Below are positions 8,549-16,760 of a DNA stretch of 64,000 bases, one piece after another. Numbering within the stretch: position 1 is the first letter of the stretch; every line of letters starts with the position of its first letter. A model generated the notes under the pieces. That model did not search any database and had not been told where the DNA came from. It saw nothing but the letters and a program-made list of their open reading frames with translations. Origin of the DNA: an uncultured Alphaproteobacteria bacterium (GTDB taxonomy: Bacteria > Pseudomonadota > Alphaproteobacteria > Rs-D84); NCBI GenBank assembly GCA_944392565.1, contig CALXWX010000001.1:189444-253443 (forward strand). Reading direction: 5' to 3'. A program made the position numbers and the translations under genes.

Positions 8549-9340
8549 TTATTTAGTTACATAACATTCCAAACCATTTGATTTGGCATTGCGACAAAAC
8601 GCATTCGCATCTGCCGATGTACCAAACCCAACACGCAATCTGTATGCCGTTGTGCCATTTTTCAACTGCGCCGCCAGAATTACAAATTGGCGCCCTGCAA
8701 ATAATGAACGATGTGCATTTTGTAATTGACGCTGTCCCGATTCTGCCAATGCACGCGTACTATACGACCCCAGCTGTGCATACCATGCCGATTTTGGTGC
8801 CTGTTGCACAGGTTTTGCCGCACGGCGCGCCGGCTGCGCTTTTTTCGCTGCGGGCTTTGCCGCTGGTTTTTGTGCCACCGGTTTTTCCGGATTAAATGTT
8901 ACATCTTTTCTGTCTTCGATTACACGCACTGGAACCCCTGGGGTTGTTGCCGGCTGGGGTGCCGCCACTGGTGCGGGCTGTGGCTGTGCCACAGGTTGTG
9001 GCACCGGTGCTGGTTGCGGTGCCGGCACAGGTTGTGGCACGGGCTGTGCGACATTCGCCGGCACATTTGGGACAGTCGCAACATTAACTGGCGCCCCCGC
9101 TTCACCTTCGACCATGATTGCCGGTCCATCTAAATCCACCTGCATTGTTGATGACGAATCCCCACCAATCGTACGAATAATAATATATGTCGCCAGAATT
9201 ATTACAACCACACCAACCGCCAACAACAACCATGGCTTTTTCGGGCGCGGTTGCGCGAACGGTGCCGCATCCGGCAGTGTATCCATCGAATCGGCATCAT
9301 CATTTAAATCTAACAGATCCAAGTTATCGTCATTATTCAT
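8549..9340 (-). CDS. SPOR-domain membrane protein
   Basis: A 263-residue protein starting at MNNDDNLDLLDL. An acidic cytoplasmic tail of about 45 residues is followed by one membrane helix (PWLLLAVGVVVIILATYIIIR), then a long Pro/Ala/Gln linker (repeats of the type PQPVPAP) to about residue 185, a basic Lys/Ala/Pro stretch, and a C-terminal SPOR domain (AWYAQLGSYSTRALAESGQRQL to NGLECYVTK). SPOR domains bind denuded septal peptidoglycan, so a role at the division site like FtsN or DedD is inferred. Start selection uses the GGGGGAT sequence 6 nt upstream. Confidence 0.85.
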   Translation of the reverse strand: MNNDDNLDLLDLNDDADSMDTLPDAAPFAQPRPKKPWLLLAVGVVVIILATYIIIRTIGGDSSSTMQVDLDGPAIMVEGEAGAPVNVATVPNVPANVAQPVPQPVPAPQPAPVPQPVAQPQPAPVAAPQPATTPGVPVRVIEDRKDVTFNPEKPVAQKPAAKPAAKKAQPARRAAKPVQQAPKSAWYAQLGSYSTRALAESGQRQLQNAHRSLFAGRQFVILAAQLKNGTTAYRLRVGFGTSADANAFCRNAKSNGLECYVTK

Positions 9341-9413
9341 CTGGAATCCCCCATCGTTCTTTGTGCATATTATATCATAAAAAACGACAATTAACAAAGA
9401 ATATCTGTACCAT

Positions 9414-9557
9414 TTATTCCGGCATTTGTCCAAAATTTGGCGGCACAATTAATTTATGATTTTCTTCGACAATTGGTTCGGTCTCGCACGAACCCGCACA
9501 TGCCGTTAAAACGATTGGCGCGATCAGTATTGCCAACAATAAAAATACTTTTTTCAT
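9414..9557 (-). CDS. Tiny predicted lipoprotein (47 residues)
   Basis: A short frame beginning MKKVFLLLAILIAPIVLTAC, which is a clean lipoprotein signal peptide with lipobox LTAC. The mature peptide is under 30 residues and contains CETEPIVEENHKLIVPPNFG. The ATG has AAGGAATGG upstream and a TATAAT hexamer at about 9584-9589 on the same strand, so it could have its own promoter. The HKLIVPPNF ending loosely recalls the N-terminal motif of the alphaproteobacterial BamF/DUF3035 lipoproteins, but it is far too short for that family. It lies between thrS and the SPOR gene. Function unknown. Confidence 0.65.
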   Translation of the reverse strand: MKKVFLLLAILIAPIVLTACAGSCETEPIVEENHKLIVPPNFGQMPE

Positions 9558-9590
9558 AATTCCATTCCTTTGCTTGTACACATATTATAA

Positions 9591-9611
9591 TGGCGCGGAC
9601 ACGCCGCGCCA
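9591..9611. terminator. GC-rich hairpin downstream of thrS
   Basis: TGGCGCGG (9591-9598) pairs with CCGCGCCA (9604-9611), an 8-bp perfect stem with a 5-nt loop. On the plus strand it is followed by TATTTTTTT, yet no plus-strand gene enters it; on the minus strand it lies 14 nt after the thrS stop but lacks a U-run. It probably terminates thrS transcription imperfectly, or insulates the lipoprotein promoter just beyond it. Confidence 0.5.
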
Positions 9612-9624
9612 TATTTTTTTGCGT

Positions 9625-11358
9625 TTATGCCGGCATTTTCACCGCATCTGTCATATCTGCGATAAATTTATCCAGCGCAACCGTTTCTTGTTTTTCAACG
9701 CCCAGTTTACGCAATGTAACCGTTTTATCCGCCATTTCTTTTTCGCCAACAACGGCAATGATTGGCGTTTTTGCCAACGATAATTCGCGGATTTTATAAT
9801 TAACTTTTTCATCGCGCAAATCAGCGCGTGCATACACACCCGCATCACGCAACGCATCAACAATTTCCAACGCATAATCACGATATTTTTCAGATATCGG
9901 CGTCACAACAACTGGCTCCGGCGACAACCACAACGGCAAATTTCCCCCCGTTGATTCCAACAATATCCCCATAAAGCGTTCAATTGATCCCAACATTGCA
10001 CGATGCAACATAATCGGGCGATGTTTTTCGCCATCTTCACCGATATAGGACAAATCAAACCGTTCCGGCAAATTCATATCCAGTTGCACTGTACCACATT
10101 GCCATGTACGCCCCAGCGCATCTTTCAAATAGTTATCAATTTTCGGTCCATAAAACGCGGCATCCCCTGGGGCAATTTCATATTCGATACCATTGGCATC
10201 CAACGCATGCTTTAACGCGCCTTCGGCTTTATCCCAAATTTCATCAGACCCGATACGAAATTCTGATTCTTTTCTGGTTGCCAGTTTCATAGAAATATTA
10301 GTAAACCCAAATTTCGCATAAATATCCTTGATAAAGCGCAGGATTTTTACAACCTCTTCTTCCAGTTGCTCTTCGGTACAGAAAATATGCGCATCGTCCT
10401 GGGTAAATTCGCGCACACGCAGCAACCCAGACAGTCCGCCTGCTGCCTCGTATCTATTCACCTTGCCAAATTCTGCCAGATACATCGGCAAATCTTTATA
10501 CGACTTAATCCCCTGCCCAAACACCAACATCCCACCCGGACACGACATCGGCTTTACACAGAATGTTTTTCCATCCTGGGTTTTTCCAGAATAATTGTGT
10601 TCACCATATTTCGCCCAATGTCCACTGCGTTCCCACAGCGATCTGTCCATAACAGACGGGGTTGATATTTCCTGATACCCGGCGCGTTCTTGGCGATGGC
10701 GAATATATTCAATCAGTTTGCGATAAATTTTATACCCCTTGTCATGCCAAAACACCGCACCCGGCGCATATTCTGGTTCAAAATGGAATAAATCCATATC
10801 TTTACCCAATTTACGATTATCACGGGCAGCTGCTTCTTCCTGCATTTTCAAAAACGCGTCCAGTTCATCTTTGGTCGCAAACGCATCAACATAAATGCGT
10901 TGCAGCATTTTATTTTTTGCATCGCCCTTCCAGTATGCACCGGCAACATTACGAATTTTAAACGCGTCCCGTGGCAAATCTTTGGAACTTTCCACATGCG
11001 GTCCGCGACACAAATCAACAAAATCACGGAAAGTATAAATTGATAAATCTTCCCCTGCGGCATTATATTCATTCAACCATTCCATTTTATACGGCTGGTC
11101 TGCGAATAATTGTTTTGCCTCGTCCAGTGATACATTACGCTGTTCAAACCGACCATTTGATTTAATTAATTCACGCATTTCGCGTTCGATTTTTGGAAAA
11201 TCATCTTCGGAAAATCGGTGTTCTGTATCAAAATCGTAATAGAACCCATTTTCAATAGCGGGTCCCCCCGCAAATTTAACATCTGGATATAATTTTTTCA
11301 CCGCCGCCGCCAAAACATGCGCCAGCGAATGCCGTACAGTTTCAATTGGATATGACAT
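9625..11358 (-). CDS. thrS: Threonyl-tRNA synthetase without TGS domain
   Basis: A 577-residue ThrRS. The N-terminal TGS domain is absent: the protein begins directly in the editing domain with VRHSLAHVLAAA (the HxxxH editing motif). The editing-site cysteine is in LCRGPHVES. The class II catalytic core follows, with zinc ligands Cys in KPMSCPGGMLVF, His in FTQDDAHIFC and His in PIMLHRAMLGS; the usual NCPGH is SCPGG here. The anticodon-binding domain ends the protein. ThrRS charges tRNA-Thr. Start choice is limited because no in-frame Met extends it into a TGS domain. A Thr-rich leader peptide (11439-11495) and a strong promoter lie upstream, suggesting attenuation by threonyl-tRNA level. Confidence 0.95.
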   Translation of the reverse strand: MSYPIETVRHSLAHVLAAAVKKLYPDVKFAGGPAIENGFYYDFDTEHRFSEDDFPKIEREMRELIKSNGRFEQRNVSLDEAKQLFADQPYKMEWLNEYNAAGEDLSIYTFRDFVDLCRGPHVESSKDLPRDAFKIRNVAGAYWKGDAKNKMLQRIYVDAFATKDELDAFLKMQEEAAARDNRKLGKDMDLFHFEPEYAPGAVFWHDKGYKIYRKLIEYIRHRQERAGYQEISTPSVMDRSLWERSGHWAKYGEHNYSGKTQDGKTFCVKPMSCPGGMLVFGQGIKSYKDLPMYLAEFGKVNRYEAAGGLSGLLRVREFTQDDAHIFCTEEQLEEEVVKILRFIKDIYAKFGFTNISMKLATRKESEFRIGSDEIWDKAEGALKHALDANGIEYEIAPGDAAFYGPKIDNYLKDALGRTWQCGTVQLDMNLPERFDLSYIGEDGEKHRPIMLHRAMLGSIERFMGILLESTGGNLPLWLSPEPVVVTPISEKYRDYALEIVDALRDAGVYARADLRDEKVNYKIRELSLAKTPIIAVVGEKEMADKTVTLRKLGVEKQETVALDKFIADMTDAVKMPA

Positions 11359-11438
11359 AATAAACGCCTCTACTTGTATTTTAAATTATGAATTTTTGTT
11401 AATTATTACATTGAACGCGCAAATGCGCAAATAGAAAT

Positions 11439-11495
11439 CTATACCCCCGCGGGGGTTGTAGTTGTTGTTGTCAAAAAATAAATAAATCTATTCAT
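11439..11495 (-). CDS. Threonine-rich leader peptide of thrS
   Basis: A 19-codon frame encoding MNRFIYFLTTTTTTPAGV then TAG. Six consecutive Thr codons (ACA ACA ACA ACT ACA ACC) are followed by CCC GCG GGG, so the run leads straight into the self-complementary CCCCCGCGGGGG (11444-11455). It lies about 80 nt ahead of the thrS ATG, behind a good promoter, with only a few bases of 5' leader. This is the layout of classical attenuator leader peptides such as ThrL: ribosome stalling at Thr codons when charged tRNA-Thr is scarce would change downstream folding and raise thrS expression. A U-tailed terminator is not obvious, so the downstream mechanism is inferred. Confidence 0.78.
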   Translation of the reverse strand: MNRFIYFLTTTTTTPAGV

Positions 11496-11505
11496 AACGC
11501 CATAA

Positions 11506-11534
11506 ATGATAGTACTTAATTAAATAAATGTCAA
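11506..11534 (-). promoter_or_regulatory. Sigma70-type promoter of the thrS leader
   Basis: On the minus strand a perfect -35 TTGACA (11534-11529) is followed by a 17-nt spacer and a -10 TATCAT (11511-11506). The expected transcription start is near 11499, only about 4 nt before the leader-peptide ATG at 11495. It sits immediately after the trhA stop codon, so thrS need not depend on the upstream operon. Confidence 0.8.
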
Positions 11535-11539
11535 TCTGA

Positions 11540-12286
11540 TTAAAAATCAATTATGCAACCAAACAGAACTGCAAAAAAGAAACACACACTGCCCCCAATT
11601 ACAAACAAATGCCACACGGCGTGCGAAAACTTTAACCGCCGCCACAGATAAAATATAACACCAATTGAATATGACAATCCACCCGCCAATATAAACCACA
11701 ATCCACGCGGTGGAATATTATGCAGCATCGCCGGCAATATAAATAACAGCGTCCATCCCATAATTAAATACAGAACAACAATCCATTTTGGCTGGCTGCG
11801 CGGACGACGAATTTTCATAATCGCCCCAATTATTACAATTGCCCATAATATCCCAAATACGGTCCAACCCAATGCCCCACGCAAATTGACCAATAAAAAC
11901 GGCGTATATGTACCCGCAATTAATGCATATATGGCAACACTGTCCCAAACCTCAAAAAAGCATTCACCCCGCCGTCCAATTGTTGCATGGCACATTGTTG
12001 ACCCAAAATACAGCGTTATCATCGTTGCACCAAAAATCGCGCACGATACCACCGCCCATGGATTATGCGCCAACGCCGCAAACACAACCAGCAATGTTAA
12101 CGCCGCAATTGCCAAACCAATACCAATTCCATGGGTTAAAATATTTAATGCTTCTTCTGATTTTGTACTGGGTCTTTCCCAACGAAACAATCCCGTTGCC
12201 CGCAAGAAACGCAACAACCGCCCCCCACGCACATCAGATTTAACCGCTTTTAATTGTTGGCGTACAATCTGTTTTGTTTTTGTCAT
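11540..12286 (-). CDS. trhA: Hemolysin III / TrhA (PAQR-like) membrane protein
   Basis: A 248-residue integral membrane protein with about seven hydrophobic helices in the C-terminal 200 residues. It has family motifs: SEEALNILTHGIGIGLA at the first helix, TLYFGSTMCHATIGRRGE, and a last helix FSHAVWHLFVIGGSVCFF with the conserved His. The His/Ser/Asp set resembles the metal site of PAQR proteins. Family members are linked to membrane homeostasis; the hemolysin name is historical. Its start overlaps the gltX stop by 4 nt, so it is part of the GNAT-gltX-trhA operon. Confidence 0.85.
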   Translation of the reverse strand: MTKTKQIVRQQLKAVKSDVRGGRLLRFLRATGLFRWERPSTKSEEALNILTHGIGIGLAIAALTLLVVFAALAHNPWAVVSCAIFGATMITLYFGSTMCHATIGRRGECFFEVWDSVAIYALIAGTYTPFLLVNLRGALGWTVFGILWAIVIIGAIMKIRRPRSQPKWIVVLYLIMGWTLLFILPAMLHNIPPRGLWFILAGGLSYSIGVIFYLWRRLKFSHAVWHLFVIGGSVCFFFAVLFGCIIDF

Positions 12287-13860
12287 TTTATTATATCCCC
12301 AATTCGTGCCCCAACCCGGTCCGCACCCATTACCTGCATAATTGAATACAGATCTGGGGTGTTTGTGCGCCCCGTCACCGCCACACGCAGATTCATGGCA
12401 ACATCACCATTTTTAACACCCGCATTTGCGGCAATCGCAACAATTTTGTTCCACCAAGTATCCTTGTCATCGCAAATATCAAATGTTTCCAAAAACGCGC
12501 GCAACAAATCATGATTAAACGCGTATTCAGTATTTGGCACGAACAAGTCATCCCAGAAATAGGACACTTCATCCAAAGTCTGTTTCCATGTAATAAAATC
12601 TTTACGAATCCGTTTTGGATTATCGCGTTCAATTGCCAAAATATTTTTCAGATATTCTGAATTACCACCGATTCGCGCCGCCCATATCGAATCGTATTCC
12701 ATCGCCCACGATGAAACGCGCCGCACTAATTCCTCAACCGACATTGTTCCAATAAATTCACGCGCCCACCATTCCAACTTTCTCATATCAAACAGCGCGC
12801 CCGACATTGGGATTTTCTTTGGTCGCAATTGGTATTCCCAAATATTTTTAACCTGACCTTTGTTTTTTGCCTCTTCATATCCAGATGCCGCAATATTGAA
12901 TAAATATTCCAACACAGCCTCACTCGGCCAACCATCGGCCAAAAAGTACGCAACATTTGCCTCTGGATCATGACGCTTTGATAATTTTCGCTGTTTTCCA
13001 GTATCCGCATCAATTTTATCAATTGTTGATGTATGAATATACATCGGCGGCATCCATCCCATCATACGAAACAATTGTACATGCAATGGAAACGATGGCA
13101 ACCATTCTTCACCACGAACAACATGTGTTGTACGCATAAAATGGTCATCACACAGATGCGCGAAATGATATGTTGGCAAACCATCATTTGATTTAATTAA
13201 AACAATATCTTCGTTATTTTCCGGGAACCCGATTGAACCACGCACTGCATCTTTACAGAAAATTCGCTGTTGTGGATTACCGGTCGAATATAAACGAATC
13301 GATGGCACATCACCCGCGTCCAGACGGCGAATTATCTCTTCTTCTGTGATATCGCGATCGCGCGCAAATTCACCATAAATTCCGGTGGCAAATCCCGCAG
13401 CCTTTTGATTTTCACGAATGCGCGCCATCTCGTCCGCGGTCAAAAAGCACGGATACGCCAGCCCACGCGCCAATAGATCCGCCGCCACACTGTGATAAAT
13501 ATCGCGCCGCTGGGACTGGTAATACGGTCCATATTCTGGGACATCATTATACTGCAATCCGAATCGCTGCATTGAATTTTTTATAATTTCTACGGCATCT
13601 GCAACCTCGCGCTTGGTATCCGTATCTTCGATACGCAACATAAAGACACCACCCGTATCATACGCCAACTTGCAATCAATCAATGCCTGGTACAGCCCAC
13701 CAATATGCATATATCCCGTTGGACTGGGGGCAAAACGCGTAACAAACGCACCATCCGGCAAATTGCGTGGCGGGAATTTTTCTTCCAATTCCGCCAAAGT
13801 ATATTTTGGCGCGCCGCCCAACACCCGTGCAATTAAATCAGCCGATAAACCATTACGCAT
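12283..13860 (-). CDS. gltX: Glutamyl-tRNA synthetase
   Basis: A 525-residue class I synthetase. The HIGH-like motif is in FAPSPTGYMHIGGLYQAL, preceded by about 33 extra N-terminal residues (a hydrophilic helix-like extension). The KMSKS-like motif is KLSKRHD. The eukaryote/alpha-type variation FNIAASGYEE and a C-terminal anticodon-binding region follow. It charges tRNA-Glu. The N-terminal extension is unusual; an internal start is unlikely because the ATG at 13860 overlaps the upstream GNAT gene by 8 nt in the tight operon. It is unclear from sequence whether it is discriminating or charges tRNA-Gln as well. Confidence 0.9.
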   Translation of the reverse strand: MRNGLSADLIARVLGGAPKYTLAELEEKFPPRNLPDGAFVTRFAPSPTGYMHIGGLYQALIDCKLAYDTGGVFMLRIEDTDTKREVADAVEIIKNSMQRFGLQYNDVPEYGPYYQSQRRDIYHSVAADLLARGLAYPCFLTADEMARIRENQKAAGFATGIYGEFARDRDITEEEIIRRLDAGDVPSIRLYSTGNPQQRIFCKDAVRGSIGFPENNEDIVLIKSNDGLPTYHFAHLCDDHFMRTTHVVRGEEWLPSFPLHVQLFRMMGWMPPMYIHTSTIDKIDADTGKQRKLSKRHDPEANVAYFLADGWPSEAVLEYLFNIAASGYEEAKNKGQVKNIWEYQLRPKKIPMSGALFDMRKLEWWAREFIGTMSVEELVRRVSSWAMEYDSIWAARIGGNSEYLKNILAIERDNPKRIRKDFITWKQTLDEVSYFWDDLFVPNTEYAFNHDLLRAFLETFDICDDKDTWWNKIVAIAANAGVKNGDVAMNLRVAVTGRTNTPDLYSIMQVMGADRVGARIGDIIK

Positions 13861-14413
13861 TTTTATTTTCCTTTTCCCATTCCGACTTTAATTTTGAATA
13901 CACGAACACATCGCACAGTTTGCCACGAAACATATAACTTTGACGACGTACCCCTTCGCACAGATACTTGTTGCGTCGTGCCACAGATTCACTGCGTGAA
14001 TTTTTCGTGTCCATAATAATTTCGATTCGATTTACGTCCATATTTTCGAACGCTAATTTTTCCATTGCCTGGACGGCCCGCGTCATAATTCCGCGACCAT
14101 TGTACTTTTTAGACAACCAATATGCAATCTCGGCAATTTTATTTTTCCCAGAACTGATATCGACACCAACACTGCCCACTATTTCACCATCATAAATAAT
14201 GTAATAAGAACCATTATCTGTTTTAGACACCTTGTACATGTGTATGTACATATCTTCTGGGCAATTTGATACATCAATCCAATCCAAGAATTCAGATAAA
14301 AATTCACGTTCAGAATCAACAATTTCAAATATTCTTCGCGCATTATCAAATGACGGATTGATTTTTTCCAAGACAAAATCATCACACTGAATGCGTTTTG
14401 GAAATTCGAACAT
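13853..14413 (-). CDS. GNAT-family N-acetyltransferase (RimJ/RimL-like)
   Basis: A 186-residue protein with the RimJ/RimL layout: an early REFLSEFLDWID segment, the central strand GEIVGSVGVDISS, then AEIAYWLSKKYNGRGIMTRAVQAM (acetyl-CoA pyrophosphate loop around GRG) and the N-rich strand-helix MDVNRIEIIMDTKNSRSESVARR. Such enzymes acetylate N-terminal amines of ribosomal proteins or small molecules; the substrate cannot be inferred. First gene of the operon with gltX and trhA. Its start faces the divergent trmB start 46 nt away, with AAGGG before the ATG. Confidence 0.83.
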   Translation of the reverse strand: MFEFPKRIQCDDFVLEKINPSFDNARRIFEIVDSEREFLSEFLDWIDVSNCPEDMYIHMYKVSKTDNGSYYIIYDGEIVGSVGVDISSGKNKIAEIAYWLSKKYNGRGIMTRAVQAMEKLAFENMDVNRIEIIMDTKNSRSESVARRNKYLCEGVRRQSYMFRGKLCDVFVYSKLKSEWEKENKNA

Positions 14414-14424
14414 TTTATAAACCC

Positions 14425-14453
14425 TTGTTTTGTTAACTTTTGAATTTTATACT
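14425..14453 (+). promoter_or_regulatory. Promoter of trmB, leaderless
   Basis: TTGTTT (14425-14430), 17-nt spacer, TATACT (14448-14453). The trmB ATG begins at 14460, seven bases after the -10, so transcription would start at or next to the start codon. There is no room for a ribosome-binding site. The same 46-nt gap also holds the divergent GNAT promoter. Confidence 0.65.
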
Positions 14454-14459
14454 AAATAT

Positions 14460-15092
14460 ATGGAAAAACAAGAACTAAGAACATTTGGTCGCCGTCATGG
14501 CAAAAAATTATCAGCACGTCAAACGATGCTGATTGACCGGGTTTTACCGACAATTTCACCAACAAATTTGCCGGCAAATACCGGCAAAATCCTGGAAATT
14601 GGTTTTGGTGCGGGTGAACATTTACGCGAAATTGCCCGGCAAAACCCGGATAAAACAGTAATTGGCGCCGAACCATTTATGAATGGCGTTGCATCCCTGT
14701 TGTCGGCAATTACGAACGAATCGAATGTTGTTCGCGACGAATATAAAAATATCAGAATTTTTGCCGATGATGTGCGCGATTTTTTGCGCCAAACCGATTC
14801 GCAATTTGAACAAATTTGGATTCTGCACCCCGACCCCTGGCCAAAGGCACGACACGAAAAACGCCGCCTGTTGCATGCCGATTTTTTAAAAAATTTATTA
14901 AATTATCTGACCCCAGATGGCGAAATCATCATCGGCACTGACCACTGGGAATATTTTGATTGGATTGTTGAAAACGCAAAAAATGCCGGATTACATGCAT
15001 CCACACCAGATATAGATACCATTCATACCCGCTATCAAACTAAAAATATGGCTGGCACATCGGCACCAAAATATCTGATTATCCGCGCTTAA
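14460..15092 (+). CDS. trmB: tRNA (guanine-N7-)-methyltransferase TrmB
   Basis: A 210-residue class I SAM methyltransferase. The SAM loop is KILEIGFGAGEHLREIA; the acidic residue after strand 2 is in VIGAEPFMNG; the TrmB signature is WILHPDPWPKARHEKRRLL with the catalytic Asp/Pro segment. It makes m7G46 in tRNA. I start it at 14460 (MEKQELRTFGRRHGK): the preceding ten in-frame codons overlap the -35/-10 promoter. The product appears leaderless. The 3' end overlaps the convergent gene by 4 nt. Confidence 0.92.
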   Translation: MEKQELRTFGRRHGKKLSARQTMLIDRVLPTISPTNLPANTGKILEIGFGAGEHLREIARQNPDKTVIGAEPFMNGVASLLSAITNESNVVRDEYKNIRIFADDVRDFLRQTDSQFEQIWILHPDPWPKARHEKRRLLHADFLKNLLNYLTPDGEIIIGTDHWEYFDWIVENAKNAGLHASTPDIDTIHTRYQTKNMAGTSAPKYLIIRA

Positions 15093-15754
15093 CTAACAAA
15101 AAACATTGTATTTTTGCATAAATTTGGCTGTATTAATCGCGTCAACCTGACAACCTGGTCAATACGCATTGGATTTAATCCGACAGCAAACTGTAATTTT
15201 CCATCATATTCACCATCCCATGCATTTAACACTGCATAAATTCGACCAACGAAATCAGACCGATCCCCAGTATCACGCGACAGCGCCAACATCACACCAT
15301 TTGCACGAATTTTCTTTAACCCAGAAAACAAATGCCCCCAATCAAACGGACCAACATCACAAATATCAATACCAATAATTAAATCTTTGTTAAAAAACAG
15401 ATCATCACGAATCATATATAATTGTGAAACAAATGCATCAATATCTTTGAATCTGATAAAAATTTGCGCCCCATCTGCACCCTGCTTAAATACAGAATTT
15501 ACATTTTCTGTTAAATCAGACACACTATCTGCCGATACCGCATCCATATAAAAGCGGGTAAAAATTTTTATATTCTTATTTTCCAACCATGGCCATATTA
15601 TCGGCACACTGTCAGATACAACAGATATTGCACGCATATTATCGGCAATAACCTGTTCGACCACATGTGCCAAATCCGCAGAATCCAACCCCGCCGGACA
15701 CCACATCGCTGTACCGCATTCCAAACATCCAAGAATATTACTATCATTAATCAT
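15089..15754 (-). CDS. Unrecognised 221-residue cytoplasmic protein
   Basis: I do not recognise the family. No signal peptide or membrane segment is visible. The sequence alternates predicted strands and helices (AISVVSDSVPIIW, IKIFTRFYMDA, GAQIFIRFKDID, DLIIGIDICDVG, GVMLALSRD, LQFAVGLNP), suggestive of an eight-fold beta/alpha barrel somewhat like small aldolases, but I see no convincing catalytic lysine. Two cysteines are close together near the N-terminus (CLECGTAMWC), a possible metal or redox site. It overlaps trmB tail-to-tail by 4 nt. Its start lies close to the plus-strand promoter of the next gene. Confidence 0.6.
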   Translation of the reverse strand: MINDSNILGCLECGTAMWCPAGLDSADLAHVVEQVIADNMRAISVVSDSVPIIWPWLENKNIKIFTRFYMDAVSADSVSDLTENVNSVFKQGADGAQIFIRFKDIDAFVSQLYMIRDDLFFNKDLIIGIDICDVGPFDWGHLFSGLKKIRANGVMLALSRDTGDRSDFVGRIYAVLNAWDGEYDGKLQFAVGLNPMRIDQVVRLTRLIQPNLCKNTMFFVS

Positions 15755-15782
15755 TACACTTTTTACTTTATCACAAATATGT

Positions 15783-15788
15783 TATAAT
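15783..15788 (+). promoter_or_regulatory. -10 element of the 15.8-17.9 kb operon
   Basis: A perfect TATAAT ends 9 nt before the ATG at 15798, so the transcript would have a 5' leader of about 3 nt. No clear -35 hexamer is present (TTTACT or CTTTTT at odd spacing). Confidence 0.5.
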
Positions 15789-15797
15789 AAAAAGCAA

Positions 15798-16760
15798 ATG
15801 AGAATCCGTTTTGATAACATATTACTGGGAATATTATGGATGCTGGCAATGACACTGGGCGCCAGTTTCTGGTTCAATACCGTATATGGTTTTGACATAT
15901 TTTCTGCATCCCATTGGCAATACTTATCATATATGCAGGCTGGTCGCACCCCCGTTCGTATTGGATTTTATATATCAATGGTTATCATAATATTTGCAAC
16001 AATATTTGGCATGTATTTGGTTATGCGCCCACGCACCAGAAAAATTAAATTACCAATAATCAAAACATCAAAACCATCTGGCATACAAGGTCCCAATGTT
16101 ATAACCAATAATAATACCCCATCGAATGCGACAATAAAAACATCTGAATTTCAAAACCCCGATTCGTCGACACTGGACATATTGCCATCAGAAACACAAA
16201 TACCAAACAACACACAAAATAAAAATGCACCAAATGCGGATGCCCGCCCACCACGGCTGGTTTTACCAATGTCGAACAGAAATTATATTTCAACGCCACC
16301 ACAACAAACCCAACCGTCGCAAAACATAACACAAAATTCTGTGCAAAACGATCGGTCCGAACTGCGCGAAATTTTCGAATCCGCCGGATATGTGGTAAAG
16401 TCTGCCCCACAGATAAATGGTATCCAGATTGCACTGTTGGCAATTGGCACAAACGAAACATTGTGGATTGGTGGCGTTGGTATCAAGACAACTGATATGC
16501 GAACCGCCATAGACAGACTGCAACAAATATTTTCCGACACACTGGACGAAACATATATAAATGTTAACGGTTTTGTCGTTAATGCCCCAGATGCTGCAAC
16601 ATCAGAATTCCAAGACATATTAATGTTTAATTCAATATCTGATTTACGCCAATATATGCGCGGCGTACCAAATCCACCACTGTCACCTGATGATGATGGA
16701 ATGTTTGATGCATATTCGCAATATATTGATGCTGTTATAAATCATATAGGATTACTATGA
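15798..16760 (+). CDS. Two-helix membrane protein with disordered linker and alpha/beta C-terminal domain
   Basis: A 320-residue protein of unknown function. Two membrane helices at about 7-27 and 55-76 are followed by a long Asn/Thr/Pro/Gln-rich, low-complexity linker (about 85-180) and a folded C-terminal domain (about 185-320) beginning SELREIFESAGYVVKSAP. The topology places the C-terminal domain in the cytoplasm if both termini are inside. The pattern of a helix, GYVV strand and ALLAIG/LWIGGVGI strands resembles restriction-endonuclease-like folds in layout only; I do not see a complete catalytic set. First gene of a four-gene operon; its stop overlaps the next start by 4 nt. Confidence 0.7.
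   Translation: MRIRFDNILLGILWMLAMTLGASFWFNTVYGFDIFSASHWQYLSYMQAGRTPVRIGFYISMVIIIFATIFGMYLVMRPRTRKIKLPIIKTSKPSGIQGPNVITNNNTPSNATIKTSEFQNPDSSTLDILPSETQIPNNTQNKNAPNADARPPRLVLPMSNRNYISTPPQQTQPSQNITQNSVQNDRSELREIFESAGYVVKSAPQINGIQIALLAIGTNETLWIGGVGIKTTDMRTAIDRLQQIFSDTLDETYINVNGFVVNAPDAATSEFQDILMFNSISDLRQYMRGVPNPPLSPDDDGMFDAYSQYIDAVINHIGLL

Noticed and set aside
8726-9133. Plus-strand frames rich in Cys/Arg/Trp or Ala/Val across the SPOR gene
   Set aside because: They are antisense reflections of the Pro/Ala/Gln repeat linker.
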